NCBI GenBank assembly: GCA_013396655.1
Contig: WBMV01004998.1
Location: 191,457-255,456 of the forward strand
Direction: 5' to 3'
Length of the DNA stretch: 64,000 nt
Origin: Campylorhamphus procurvoides
Lineage: Eukaryota; Chordata; Aves; Passeriformes; Dendrocolaptidae
Every line of letters starts with the position of its first letter. Positions within the stretch are counted from its first letter, which is position 1. Under the pieces are notes generated by a model, which did not search any database, was not told the DNA's origin, and worked only from the letters and a program-made list of their open reading frames with translations. Below are positions 35,001-46,013 of this stretch, one piece after another. The translations under genes were made by a program, and so were the position numbers.

Positions 35001-38000
35001 TTAATTTGCCAAATCAAATATATGTCTCAGCACTTCCACCTTTACCTCCTGCATGCCTGCAAAATAAATAGTCATATTAATCATATTTTGCCATTCTCTC
35101 TGGGGATTAGAAGGCAATTTGCAAAGATTGGTCTAGCCAGCCTTGCTGGCTTCCTGCGAGGGTGCGCTGGGCCAGCTGAGGCTGGAGGAAGCTGAGCCAC
35201 AGGGATTGCAGAGCAGCTTGCTGAAGTGGATGGTTCAGTTCAATTCCCACAGCTCCCTGTCCCCTGCTGGGAGGGAAAGTGGCTGAAGGCAGAGCAGAGG
35301 GGACCCACTAAGGTTTTAAAATTGGGTCTTGTGAGCTGTCACTGGTTGGCAGAGCCCAGCATTGGGTGGTGGAGGGAGGGTGGACAAGGGTCACCAGAGA
35401 AGGGAAAGGGTGCAATGAGGGAAAACCACCACCCTGTAAATCAAATGGGAGAAGAACATGAGGTAATTGTTCAGCTGTGAGCAGCTGAGACTGAAGCCAA
35501 GCAGCAGCTGGGTATTGAAGAAAGGAGCTCTAGTGCTTCAGCATGGAGTTTTTCCTGCTTCCCTCTTCCCTCCCCTCCCACCTGCCTACTATAAAAATTT
35601 TTCTTCCCTTGCAGACCTGACTGTGCCTGCTTTTCCCTTTTTTTTTTTCCCTTCTCTTTTTCCTCTTTGATTACTTCATTTACACTGGTTCCTTGTCTGC
35701 TGACACCTGCCATCAGCTCCAAGCTTCCTTCTGCTGGAGGAGTCTGTGACCTGTGGGCTCCAGCATGGTAGAATATGTTATTAATCAAAATAATGTCATC
35801 CAGCAGCATTGCAAGCCAGGAAAAAAGTTTGCTGTAGTAGAGATGTTCCTGGGCATCTGCAATGAGAAGTGTCACCAGGTCCATGATGATCTGTGTTCCT
35901 GGCCAGAACTGCCAGGAAGAAATCAGTGTGGTACATTGAAGTTCACATTTTGGGAGCGTGTGGGCTGTGGGACTCACCGAGATACCAGCACTGAAACACT
36001 GAAGGCAATCTCCAAGTGTTTAAAACCCACAAAACATGAGCTGGAAAAAGCAGCAGCCTGAGTGGCCTACTTTACCTCCAGGATATTGTTGCACATGCAG
36101 GATGGACCCCAGAAAAGCTGACCTGCTGCCCTCCTGAGATGATGCTTTAGGTTTCCGTAATGAAGATAGGTTGATGGAGCAACACCTGCAAAATGTGCCA
36201 AAAAACCTGCACCCTGTTCATACTGCACAGGAGACCTATCATGGTGAGCATAATGTTCCCTTCTGGATGCTGATGACTGAGCCAAGAACTGGAGCCACAC
36301 AGCATGAGTTTAATGTGGTTTATTAGTTATGTAGGGCATAACAACTCCCAGGGATGTCAGCTCAGAGGGAGATGGGTCACATTTGTTCTGGGCTTCCCAT
36401 TGTGTCCTCCATAGAGAACAACACCTTCTCTTGCCTCCTGGACAGAGTTCTGGCAGGCCACCCTGTTCCCAGTATCTCTCCGGTGTCCCTCCCATGCACA
36501 GGCTGGCAGCACTGTCTCAGTATCCTAAGGCTGTTCACTGCGTAAAGGACAAGATATAACTGCAATAACCTGACAAGTCACTTATCCTTATGGCATGGCT
36601 CAGTTCCCAGCTTCTTTCCTATTATGTCCTTAGTCTCAAACAATTTGCATTAAGGTCATGGGATGAGACTGCATAGAATGGGAGGCTCCCACATCATCCA
36701 GAGGTTTGGGGGAAAAGAGGTGACAAAGGCAGGCAAGGACTCAGCTGGGTGCTTCATATTCAGGGAAGGGGAGGAACCAGCCGCCTGCACCACAGGGGGT
36801 AGGAAATGCTGGAGATGCCTGCTTCCCTCCCTGCACTTGAAATTGCAGTCATTCACCAGCTCTGTCACGCAGCAGTTTTAGGAGGGAGGCTGGCACCCTG
36901 CAGTGCTCTGTCCCCTGGATGCCTGTGGGTGAAAAGCAGGCTCTGTGCAAATGTGCTCCCTTGGAGGCTGCAGTGGGCTGAGACTCACTAAATGCTGATA
37001 TGGCTCATGCAGAGACTGTCACCCAGATAACTTGTGGGGAGCAGTGTGGCTGAGGATGGAAGGTGTCACAGGAATTAAAATGACTGCCTCCAGATTATTT
37101 GTGACCCGAGGATGGAGATACCCATCAGCAGTTCCCTCTACAAAGGACTGTTCCCCAACTGCTCTGCATTTTCTGCCATAATGTGTATACATGTTTTATT
37201 GCAACATAAGGCACAGCCTCTGGTACCCTTGGGGACACCCCTCAGGGCTCAGAACATCTGCACAGATGGATACAATAGAGGACAGCCCCTTGGACCCTTG
37301 AATGGCCAGTGGGATCTTCTGGACATCTCAGGGGCTGGAAACCTCTACCAGATGCATGAACTGCTCCCTCAAGGTCACAGAGTAGGAAAGCAGCTGGAGT
37401 TGGTTCACATTTTCTTATTTTAAAGAAAATGAGCCTTTTCTTAGATACTGTTTTCAGGAATTTCACCAGGAAGGAAAAGGCGTCTTTTATTTCAGGAACA
37501 TTTTCTTAATGCTCCAAACTGACATGTACACTGACAATAAAAACATCCTGAACCCCCCTAGACTTTTATTTTCTGCACACAAGAAAATTTGCATATGTTA
37601 GCATATATATTTGATATATAATGTGTATATCCTCTGAAAAGTAATTAGTATTTTTTCAACCAGCTGCAATGATCACATGTTCCTAGGCTCCGTGCTGGCA
37701 TAATTGGATGAAACTCTGTTGTACGTGTTATACTGCCGGTTTGAAGAACCCATCCAAAGTTCCCATCTGGCCTTAAGGTTTCAGAATTACTATCAGTTCT
37801 CTAAAGCAGCTCTACAATGGCCAAAAGGTCAGCACAACGTGAGAAGCTGTGAGGTCTGAGCTTGTGTGTTAAAGGTCATGTTCTAAAAACCATCAAAATG
37901 TCTGCTCACTCCTGAAACCAGGAGATTGGAGAGAGAAAGGGAGTTTTGAAAGCATCAGTCCCTGACAGCACACCTGAAGAGTGGGGGCTGTGGTTTAAAA

Positions 38001-39528
38001 AAATCTTTTTTCTGCTTGTTTTCAGTTATCACATCAAGAAGCTAAACCTGGAAAGCCATTCCTGGCAGCAATGTGTCACGGAAAAAATGGTTTCTTTTGA
38101 GGACTCCATGAAGGCTTTCTGAGGATAAAGAACAAGACTCATGCAACTTGTTAAAGAAGCTGCAATACAGCAGGAAAACTATTGAAAAGAGAACTCTGTG
38201 TATCCCTGGAGATACTAACTCCCTGCCTAAAACTGACTGCTGATACACTCCTGCTGTGGTTGGGTGAAAGTGCTCTTCATCCCCCACTGGATTTTGTTAT
38301 GGGGAATGTAGGAAAGGGGCCAAATGCAAGAGTTACTTAAATATTTTCCAGTGCAGCAGCTGGAATATTTTTTTATCAGCAGATTTAAAAGTCTTCAAAC
38401 CTTGTGAGGAGCTTGTGAAGAAGAGTTTAAGAAGTTAGAAAGGCTAGCTAGTGTTCAAGTCTCCTTCACCAGGAATTTGTTGATGTCTGTGATCAAAGCA
38501 GTGTGGCTTGAGGGGGGCTAAGTTCCTCATCGTTAAAAGGAGGTCAACTGCACTTGTCCACCTTGCAAGGGCATTGTGGGGGTAAGTACTGACAAATGCT
38601 GACATGCTACAGCAATCACACATACACTTGAATCAGGTGGTTTCCTGTTGCCCAAAGGCAGCCATTTGCCAGTGGTAAACTCACTGCATTGAGAGGTTTT
38701 ATTTCAAAGTAAACTCAGCAACAATGGCAAATCACATCCCAGAGGGTCTGGAGGTGAAGGATGGCATGCTATGAGGAGCTCTTACAGCACTCTCTGAAGC
38801 ACTTTTAAGGAGCAAATCTTGATAGCCATGCTGGTGTATGGAGAACAATGTGGAAGGCCAAGGTGAAGCTGCTGTTTGCTACTTGTGGTGTGCTTGCTGG
38901 AAATCAGGCTCCAGCCTTGAGACAGCACAGGCACCTCAGATCTTCAGCCTGGATAGTCATGAGGAACACGTTTGCTGGTTTCTCTCAACACCTACTTGAG
39001 CTAATGGCAAAACATGAAGGATGATGAACAGCAGCACAAAACGTGTCTGACAGAAGGCTCAGGAAAAGGCACCGTGTGTTCAAGAGAACTTGGGAACTCA
39101 GAAGCAAATGCTGATTCCCTTCCAGTTAGATGTCATCAACAAAATGCAGCTACTGTCAGAGGCAGTGCAGGACCCAAAATGTGAAACACTGAGAAATGTA
39201 ATTTAGAAAGTCTGAGTGAGGGAAAGAAGTGCAGGAAAATTTTATTTCATTGTCCCTACTTGTGGATAAAATACCAGAGCAGCTCTGTATTTCACACTAT
39301 TGCAAGTTTCAAACCTATTGCTCTGTGCATCCCAGTCTGAGGCACCTGGGCTTAGTGGACATCCTCTAATTAACAGAGGAATGATTCAGCTTAGCAAAGG
39401 GCTACAAGTTTGCTGACAGGGCAGGCTGGCTCCTGGCATGAGGACAAAGCACAGAGCAGCATGGCATGCAAAATGCCAGCCTAGCAATGCCAGTACTTGG
39501 TCCTTGCTCTAACTGGGCCATGTGCTGT
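32047..39528. other. Unique non-coding sequence, no gene seen
   Basis: About 7.5 kb without recognised transposons, unusual for this window but ordinary for bird DNA. A splice-like acceptor and donor pair flanks 33074-33210 (see findings). A pyrimidine mirror tract lies at 35632-35669. An AT-rich block at 37560-37700 has TATATATTTGATATATAATG. The minus frame 35977-35471 (168 codons) has no family match I can recognise. Confidence 0.5.
35632..35669. repeat. Polypyrimidine tract with mirror symmetry
   Basis: CCC, eleven T, CCC forms a mirror repeat (35635-35651) within a longer T/C run. Such tracts can adopt triplex DNA in vitro. Here it is only a composition feature. Confidence 0.75.
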
Positions 39529-39596
39529 GGCCAGGAGGTGAATCATAGCCAGGAACCACCACGGCCAGGAGAAGTACCAGGGCCAGGAGACAGCAC
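39529..39596. repeat. Degenerate minisatellite, about 17-bp period
   Basis: Four copies of a GCCAGGA core at about 39530, 39548, 39564 and 39581 give spacings of 16-18 bases, with the bases between partly similar. A decayed short tandem array. Confidence 0.7.
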
Positions 39597-40599
39597 CATG
39601 CACACCATATAACACCATCTGATGAGAAATCTTTTAGGCTCTCTAATTATCTTCTCAGTCTGCAACCTTCTTCCTCACCAGCCAAAGGATTCCTGTTTCA
39701 GGCTCTGAGCGTTACCATGGTGTTCAGGGCACCAGGGTCACCTCACCAGCTCTATCAAAGCCCCTTGTACAATAAACTGCTAAAATCACTCAATATCTCT
39801 GTGATTCCAGCAAAAGGAGTGTTACAGCACTCCTTTGTCCCCAGAGCAGGTGTTCTGAGGTGTCTAAGGGTTTCATGAGCCCAGTCTCAGACCACTGTCC
39901 CAAAGACTTGTGCAAGATGGAGGCAAAACCGTCCTCAACACCCCTTGTCAAGCTCTCATGCCTGTGGTGACACAAGGAACCCAACAACCATGTGTTTCTC
40001 ACACTTGCACATCTCACAGTCTTATGAGTGGTGCAGAATGGCAGCAATTTTTTTTACAATTGGTTTTTTTTTACACTTCCAGATGTTTTACTCCCTCTTT
40101 TCTCTCCCACCTCTGGTGACAGAATGAGGCGAGACTCATTCCTGGAATTGGGTAAAGATCTTCACCTCCCAGCTTAGGAATTACATTTTGGAGGATTGCT
40201 TTTAATTTGTCTTTTCTCAACTCTAGCAGCTGCTGCTTGCTTCCTTCTGCCCGATGCCATGGCAGTGGGCTTGTTCTCCTCTAAGAGGACTCTGCTAAGC
40301 TTCAGCCCATCCCTGCAGAGCCCTTGTGAAGAACAGACAGAATTCCATGGCTGCTCAGTTTTGCATTTATCTCACAGTTTCCCAGCTGTTCCATGTGCCC
40401 GTTTGATGACATCTTTTTAAGGCTTCTTACAATCCTTCATAGTTCTTCTGTCCTATAATTGGTTTCTTTCCTTCTTCCATTAACAAATAAACCCCTAAAC
40501 AGTACCTGGACACATCTCACCTCTTTCTTTGCCCTGTTGCTTCCCCAAACAATTAATAAATATTTTCAGTCATGCCCCTCCCAAACCTAATCCCTTGAG
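39597..40599. other. Mostly unique sequence; possible decayed CR1 near its end
   Basis: A 9-bp perfect hairpin lies at 39813-39836 (AAAGGAGTG / CACTCCTTT, loop TTACAG). From about 40390 the text may already belong to the CR1 fragment that is clear from 40600, but I cannot set a boundary. No gene seen. Confidence 0.45.
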
Positions 40600-40880
40600 T
40601 CTCTCCCATTTAACCTCCTGCTGCTCCAGGGATCATTTTTTCAGTCCAACCCTTTGTATCCCGTTGCTTGAGCAGTTCTTGACCCACAACAGGATGCTGC
40701 CCCTTACTCCACAGATATTTATTTTGCTTAAGAGTCTCCTGTGAGGAACTCCACCAAAAAGCCTTAAAAGAAATCCAAGTAAATTATGTCCAGAACTGCC
40801 CTTTATCCCATTTGCTGTATTAACTCTTTCTCAGGCTTCAGCAGGCTCAGAAATCACAGATTTCTGAGTCTGCTGCTTTC
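40600..40880 (-). mobile_element. Old CR1 LINE, reverse-transcriptase fragment
   Basis: On the minus strand, 40793-40755 reads LDIIYLDFF*GFL, a decayed form of the CR1 motif-A region (VDVVYLDFSKAFD) with a stop codon in the motif. The neighbouring text (plus strand CTTGACCCACAACAGGATGCTGCCCC near 40678, then TTATTTTGCTTAAGAG) matches the next blocks of an ancient CR1 reverse transcriptase in reverse order. It is highly diverged and dead. Confidence 0.75.
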
Positions 40881-41389
40881 ATGCTCCTTCCCATGTGCTA
40901 TCTGTTCAAATATCTGGCCAGATTTTTGCAGGACTGGGATGCTCTGAGGGACTCCGCCGGCACTGGATTCCTCAGGATCCTACCAAACCAAAGATCCACA
41001 GAACCCCAGAACACAGTGCCATTTTAACACAGAGAGATTTTATAATAAGGACAAAACTGTGGAGCCCATATGACCATTCTCACTTTAATGAACCTGATCT
41101 CCCTTATGGAAAGTGTATTGAAAAGGGAGAAATTACTTCCTTACATATTTTCTGATTTTTATCTATTTCCTGTATCTTTAGTTTGTTTCTTTCCTCCTCA
41201 CACACTTTTTGAATTTCTATTTATTTAGGACAATGTTTGTTATTTTCATCCTTTCATTTTGGGTTCTTTTAGGCAATCATAATAGAAAAAAAAATTCTTA
41301 TTTTTTCAAATAGAAAAAATCCTTTTTCAGCATGAGATCCCTGGTTCATTCCCTGGCATCTCCACATGTGTGCTGTTTTGCAGCCTTTC

Positions 41390-42191
41390 GGAAGGACCTC
41401 AACAAGTTGGAGGGATGGACAGAGAACTGTCTGAAGTTCAACAAGGGTACGTGCAGGGTTCCACACATGGGGAAAAATACCCTCATGCCCTAGTCTGGGG
41501 CCAACCTCCTGGAAAGCAGTTCTGTGGATGAGCTGGGAGTCCTGGTGAATAAGAATCTGTTCCCAAGACAGGAGTGTGCCCTTGGGTCCAAGGAGACCAA
41601 TGGTACCCTGGGGTGTATTAGGAAGAGCATTGCCAGTGGGTTGAGGGAGGTGATCCTGCTCCTCTGCTCAGCCACATCTGGAGTGCTGTGTCTAGTTCTG
41701 GGCTCCTCAGTGAAAAGAGAGACAAGGAGCTCCTGGAGAAGGTTCAGTAGTGTGCTGTGAAGATGATTAAGGGACTGGAACATCTCTGTTATGAGAAAAG
41801 GCTGAGGCATCTGGGCTTGTCCAGCCTCAAGTAGAGAAAACTGAGAAGGGACCTTAACAATGTCTATAAGTGCCTAAAGGGAGGGTGTCAGAGGATGGAC
41901 CAGGCTCTACTCAGTGGTGCTGAGCAAGAGGACAAGAGGAAATGGGCAGAAACTGATGCACAGAAGTTCCACCTGACCATGAGGAAGAGTTTCTTTGCTG
42001 TGCAGGTGATGGAACACTGGAACAGATTGCCCAAGGAGGTTGTGGAGTCTCCCTCACTGGAGATATTCAAGAACCATCTGGATGGAATTCTGTACAATGT
42101 GCTCTGGGATTACCCTGCTTGGGCAGGGAGGATGGAGCAGATGACCCACTGTGGTCTCTTCCAACTTTATTCATTCTGTGATCTTGTGATC
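41390..42191 (+). mobile_element. CR1 LINE, 3' half of ORF2 plus 3' end
   Basis: Frames on the plus strand follow the CR1 ORF2 C-terminal order: LNKLEGWTENCLKFNKG (41398 on), a VDELGVLVNKNL-type block (41525), then KFHLTMRKSFFAVQV and HWNRLPKEVVESPSLEIF (41965-42075). It ends in the terminal octamers ATTCTGTG ATCTTGTG at 42173-42188, fixing orientation and 3' end. Frameshifts and stops separate the blocks, so it is a pseudo-copy. Its 5' end is truncated within the reverse transcriptase, as usual for CR1. A short insertion just downstream starts unique sequence. Confidence 0.96.
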
Positions 42192-42559
42192 AGTTTTGAA
42201 AACAGGTATAAATTAAATTCAAGAAAAAGGGAAAAGTATTATCATTTTGCAAAACAGCTGTTCTTTAAATTTGCCTGCATGGAATTGAAACAAAACATGA
42301 TTTCTTGGTATATAAGATATTGCCAAGATCTTTGTTTGATCATCTGCAAGTTTGGAATTCAGCTTTTGGAAAGATTTTAAAAACTGAATGACTGAAAGAG
42401 CTGTGAAAATGATGGAAGGCCTAGGAAAAAAAAAGAACTTGGAAATGAGTGTGAAGAAAGTTATTCTAGTTTGCCTACCAGAGTGAAGGGTAAGAAGTAA
42501 TTTGACCTGTAGGAATCTACACAGGAAGATGGTATTTGATATTACAGTCCTGTTTAATT

Positions 42560-42905
42560 GAACAGACAAAGGAAAATGAGGTCCAATGGCTATAAGCTGA
42601 AGATAGAAAAATTAAAGGTGGAAATAAAGTGCAGGTTTTTGCATTTTTTTCCTTCCTTTTTTTTTTTCTTTTCTTGTTAATAGGCTGAGCAATTAACCAC
42701 TGGAGCAATTTCCAAGAATGGAAAAATAATCCATCACTCAAGGTACTGAAATCAAGACTGGATGGCTTTCTGAAGTGCATAACCCATGTCAGTGCCCAGT
42801 CAAGAATGCCATACAGGACTGCTGTAATTCCATGAATCAGGTCCTGCCAGAGGTCAAAACCAATTACCATAATTGCACTGTCTGCCTTAAATTCCCTGAA
42901 CGTCC
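42560..42905 (+). mobile_element. Old CR1-like LINE, 3' end
   Basis: Blocks in order: CTATAAGCTGAAGATAGAAA, AAAGTGCAGGTTTTTGCA, CAATTAACCACTGGAGCAATTTCC, CCATCACTCAAGGTACTGAAATCAAGACTGGATGGCTTTCTG, and a final TCTGCCTTAAATTCCCTGAA. These match the general order of ancient sauropsid CR1 3' ends as I recall them. A T-rich tract (42643-42676) interrupts it. The subfamily differs from the neighbouring element. Confidence 0.7.
42643..42676. repeat. T-rich tract inside old CR1
   Basis: Nearly pure T/C stretch dividing two recognisable CR1 blocks, probably a later expansion. Confidence 0.8.
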
Positions 42906-43554
42906 ATGGCCCTTTCTCTACCACGCTTCTAAAATATGACTACTAAGAGCTGCACATAGAAATCTCTGTTTAGGCTAAAAATGTATCTAAAGGAAAAATT
43001 GTCATGATGTCTTTTCCTTTGCTTTCTGAAGATGGCCTTTGGCAATGCAAAGGCAGCACTGAATCCATAGTACTTTTTGCCAACAGTCTTTTCTTGGTGG
43101 TGCTCATATGGAAAGGCTTCCTGAGTCTGATTCCTCCCTGATGATCACTTCTGGGCAGTGGATTCCCATGTGTCATTCTCTCTCCATCCTTGCACACCGC
43201 CAACCAAGCTATTTCCAAAGCAGTCACCACGTGTGTTTCCCCACTGGGGCTTGTGTTTGTGAATTCCCTTCACCATGTTTGATTTTGCTGTGATGTTTAC
43301 TCCAATATTGCCAAACCACATCTCCTGTGCCCTAAGACCACTGCCTGAAACTGGTCTCACTGTTTCCATGCATTTACCCTAAATTTCTGCCACTTCCTGG
43401 TGTTTCATGCCTTGCATTAGCAAAGCGAGGCTACCATGTGAACCCAGAATGGGGTAGCCCAAAGGTCCTCTTACTCCTGCTGCCTGTTTCTGGCAGCTCA
43501 AAGAGCTGATAGAAAGGGGGAGAACAGGAACCGTGCGTGCTTTTGTGCTCCCAT
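42906..43554. other. Unique non-coding sequence, no gene seen
   Basis: No exon, repeat family or RNA gene recognised. The open frames (for example 43230-42970 minus) are under 90 codons with no family features. Confidence 0.5.
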
Positions 43555-43866
43555 TTTTCAGGAAACTCTTCTTGTTTTGTGTTTATAGAGCACCTCGCAG
43601 AGCTGGCCTGCAGTGCAAGTTCCCCAGGGGCATGCTAAGAGGAACTGTTACTATCAATTACTGCAATTATTGCAATTATAATAATTATTATTCTGTCACT
43701 TAAATTTCAGCAATTAATTTTTCCAGGGTCTAGTTTAAGCCATTTTCTCTCTGCCAGATGCTGATCACAGCAAGAGCGAGGTGCAGCATCTGCTGCTGAT
43801 CAGAATCTGGTTTAACTCATGAAACACCACAGAGGCAGGTGTCTGGTAAAGTGCAGACCTGGGTCT
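43555..43866. promoter_or_regulatory. Candidate conserved non-coding element with inverted repeats
   Basis: A dense AATT/ATTA cluster (43656-43715: TCAATTACTGCAATTATTGC and following, then CAGCAATTAATTTTT) is followed by a 9-bp inverted repeat CAGATGCTG (43755-43763) / CAGCATCTG (43784-43792). E-box-like CATCTG cores lie in both arms. The perfect 13-bp hairpin follows directly. Regulatory role is inferred from texture only. Confidence 0.3.
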
Positions 43867-43897
43867 CTTTGATGGGCTCAGAAAGAGCCCATCAAAG
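43867..43897. repeat. Perfect 13-bp-stem hairpin
   Basis: Arms CTTTGATGGGCTC (43867-43879) and GAGCCCATCAAAG (43885-43897) pair without mismatch around loop AGAAA. In 64 kb a 13-bp perfect stem with so short a loop is expected well under once by chance. It is too short for a pre-miRNA and has no T-run directly after it. A template-switch mutation is one plausible origin. Confidence 0.95.
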
Positions 43898-44859
43898 CAG
43901 CTGAGTGGGTAGTGTGATCTTTATGCTGCAGAACAGGCACGATGTTAGTCTGGAAGCACTGTAGTCTGGAATAAGACTATAGTAAACTGGGCTTTAAGAG
44001 TTCAGAGTCAAGATGTTTTCAGATTAAGGGAAGGATGGAATATGCATTATTCAGCTTTAAGATGTGTCTCTGGGCTATGGCAGCTGTCTAGCAACCCATC
44101 AACAGAGTGTGGCCATGCCAAGGATCAGTTCCTTTCATCCTCACGGGAGTGCTTCCAACCTCACCCTCTGGAGACACCTGTTTTCTCCACTGGTATAAGA
44201 GAAGCCCAAAGGGTTCATTTAGGCCAGACATCTACTTAAAGTGGGAGGAGAATCCTACCCTTCATGTTCTTAACTGTAGTTTTGATATGAAACTTTGACA
44301 TGTGAGAAGGATCCATCCATCCAGAGGTTTGGGAACCACCAACTGAAGATAAATCTAGCAAAGACAAAGACAATGATGTTTTCCTCTCATCTCACAGTAT
44401 CAAGTGACACTAATAACACACTGTTTTGGCAAAAATGAATACACAGTATACAGGTCATCTTCCTGAGTGACAGCTCTGAGACCTAAAATGAGCATCAGTT
44501 GGACAGGTCCATTGAGAACTATTTAGCCAATTCCATTTGCATCAGCTCAGAGCTGTCTTACACCATATTCAGCATGTAACATTAACCTCACACAACAAGA
44601 TGCATCCTTGGGCATCACTGCTGCTCCTCTTAATAAGCTCTCTTCTACTGCAAACTCTGAGGAATTCTGCATCCAGGCCAGAAAAATTTAAAATGAAGGC
44701 AGGGAACTGTATCTCAGAAGGCAGTCATTCTTGAAATGACTGAAGGTTTATAATAGATATTCAGTACACTGTTGTAAGGAAGGGACTGAATTATATCTTT
44801 GAGTCTTTCAGTAACAAGACAGTAGGCAGGAACTAGGAGATTGCCGCTGTCTTCTTACT
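43898..44859. other. Unique non-coding sequence, no gene seen
   Basis: Nothing recognised apart from a trivial CCATCCATCCA run near 44312. The old CR1 may begin slightly before 44860. Confidence 0.45.
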
Positions 44860-45180
44860 TGATATTGTGTCCAATTCTGAGTTTCCACTTTCCAAAAAGA
44901 CCTGTAGTTAATTACAAACTGATAAAAAAGTTGCTGCTATAATGACTTCATTCTGGGGAAGGTTGTCTTCTAGTGAGGATTTCAGTTATGTTATTTATCC
45001 AAGGGAAAATTAAGAGGCAATTTGATCATGGCCTCGGGGTCTGGGCATTGAAAAAAAGTTCAGGGAAACAAGGGAAATAAATGGGACTTTGATTTACTGG
45101 GAAAAGACAGCTACAAATCCAGTGGTAGGCAGCAGAAACGTAGTCACACTGGGAAAAAAAGTGCGAAGACTGGGGGATAA
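44860..45180 (+). mobile_element. Probable old CR1 LINE fragment
   Basis: GTGTCCAATTCTGAGTTTCCA near 44868 matches the CR1 block around the conserved C-T-C-S-F/W ORF2 tail (usually GTGTCCAGTTCTGG...). The following AAAAAGACCTG, GAAGGTTGTCTTCTAG and AATTAAGAGGCAATTTGATCATGG blocks keep approximately the expected order (the last resembling the block read as RGDLI). Divergence is high and boundaries are approximate. Confidence 0.5.
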
Positions 45181-46013
45181 CCAGACTGGGCTTTACAGGG
45201 TGTCCCTTACTTATCTCAAATTCAAGATTAGGGATGCACTATGGTGCACACAAATATTACGTGCTTGACACAGAAATTAGTGGGGTGGGTCTTTGCTCTC
45301 CTTTACTACTGTTTGCAGTGCTGGATTCTCTAATTCCCAGGGCTACAGACTGTTGCATTATCTGCGAGAGAATAGGTAAAAAGCCTTTCTCACATCCAGC
45401 AGTATGAGTTAACAGTGTAGCAAATAATCTGCCATTTTAGGTGTCAGGGACAATATCTGTTCTTTAAAATACACTATTTAACTTCACTTATGTGTTTGCT
45501 TCAAGGTTTATTGGTGATCCAAGACATTTGGAGAAAAAAATAAAATAAATGGACCAGAAACCAGACATAAAACATATTTCTTTGATGTTTCCTTCTTCAA
45601 GTTAAGAAAAAGAGAAAAATAAATGGCTAGATTCTTCATGATTCAACAGCAAAGGCCATGTTTAATGCTGTGTAAACTAAGGAAAGTTTTCTATTTTTTC
45701 AGTAGTCTTTTTAGTGAGCTCTGTTTTAGTGACAGTTTTTCATAGTTCTATAGCTGAGAAATAAAAAGAAAATAAGGATAAATTTTCCCTTGGTTGATGG
45801 CAGGGCTGCAGCAGACTGCAGGCTGCAAACCATGACTGTGAGTGGGGTTCTGGGGTGGTCCCAAGGTGAGGCTGGACCCTGGCTCTGCTCTTACATTTTT
45901 TAAGGGCTTTGGAATGGGAAGACTAGAGGTTTGTACATGAAGGCAATTCACCCAAGGTAACTGATCAAAAAAGAGAGGGACAGGTGGGACAAATAGATTG
46001 TGTAAACACTTTT
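45181..46013. other. Unique non-coding sequence, no gene seen
   Basis: AT-rich, with runs of A near 45530-45550 and 45605-45625. No exon or transposon recognised. Confidence 0.5.

Noticed and set aside
35471..35977. 168-codon minus-strand frame
   Set aside because: Crosses the polypyrimidine tract at 35632-35669, which produces a lysine/glutamate-rich stretch (KEEKEKGKKKREK) artificially resembling a charged region.
39813..39836. 9-bp hairpin AAAGGAGTG/CACTCCTTT as a structured RNA
   Set aside because: A stem of this length is expected a couple of times per window by chance; no extended pairing.
41895..42380. 161-codon plus-strand frame
   Set aside because: Its first half is the CR1 ORF2 C-terminus and it then runs into unique sequence past the CR1 3' end, so it is not a host gene.
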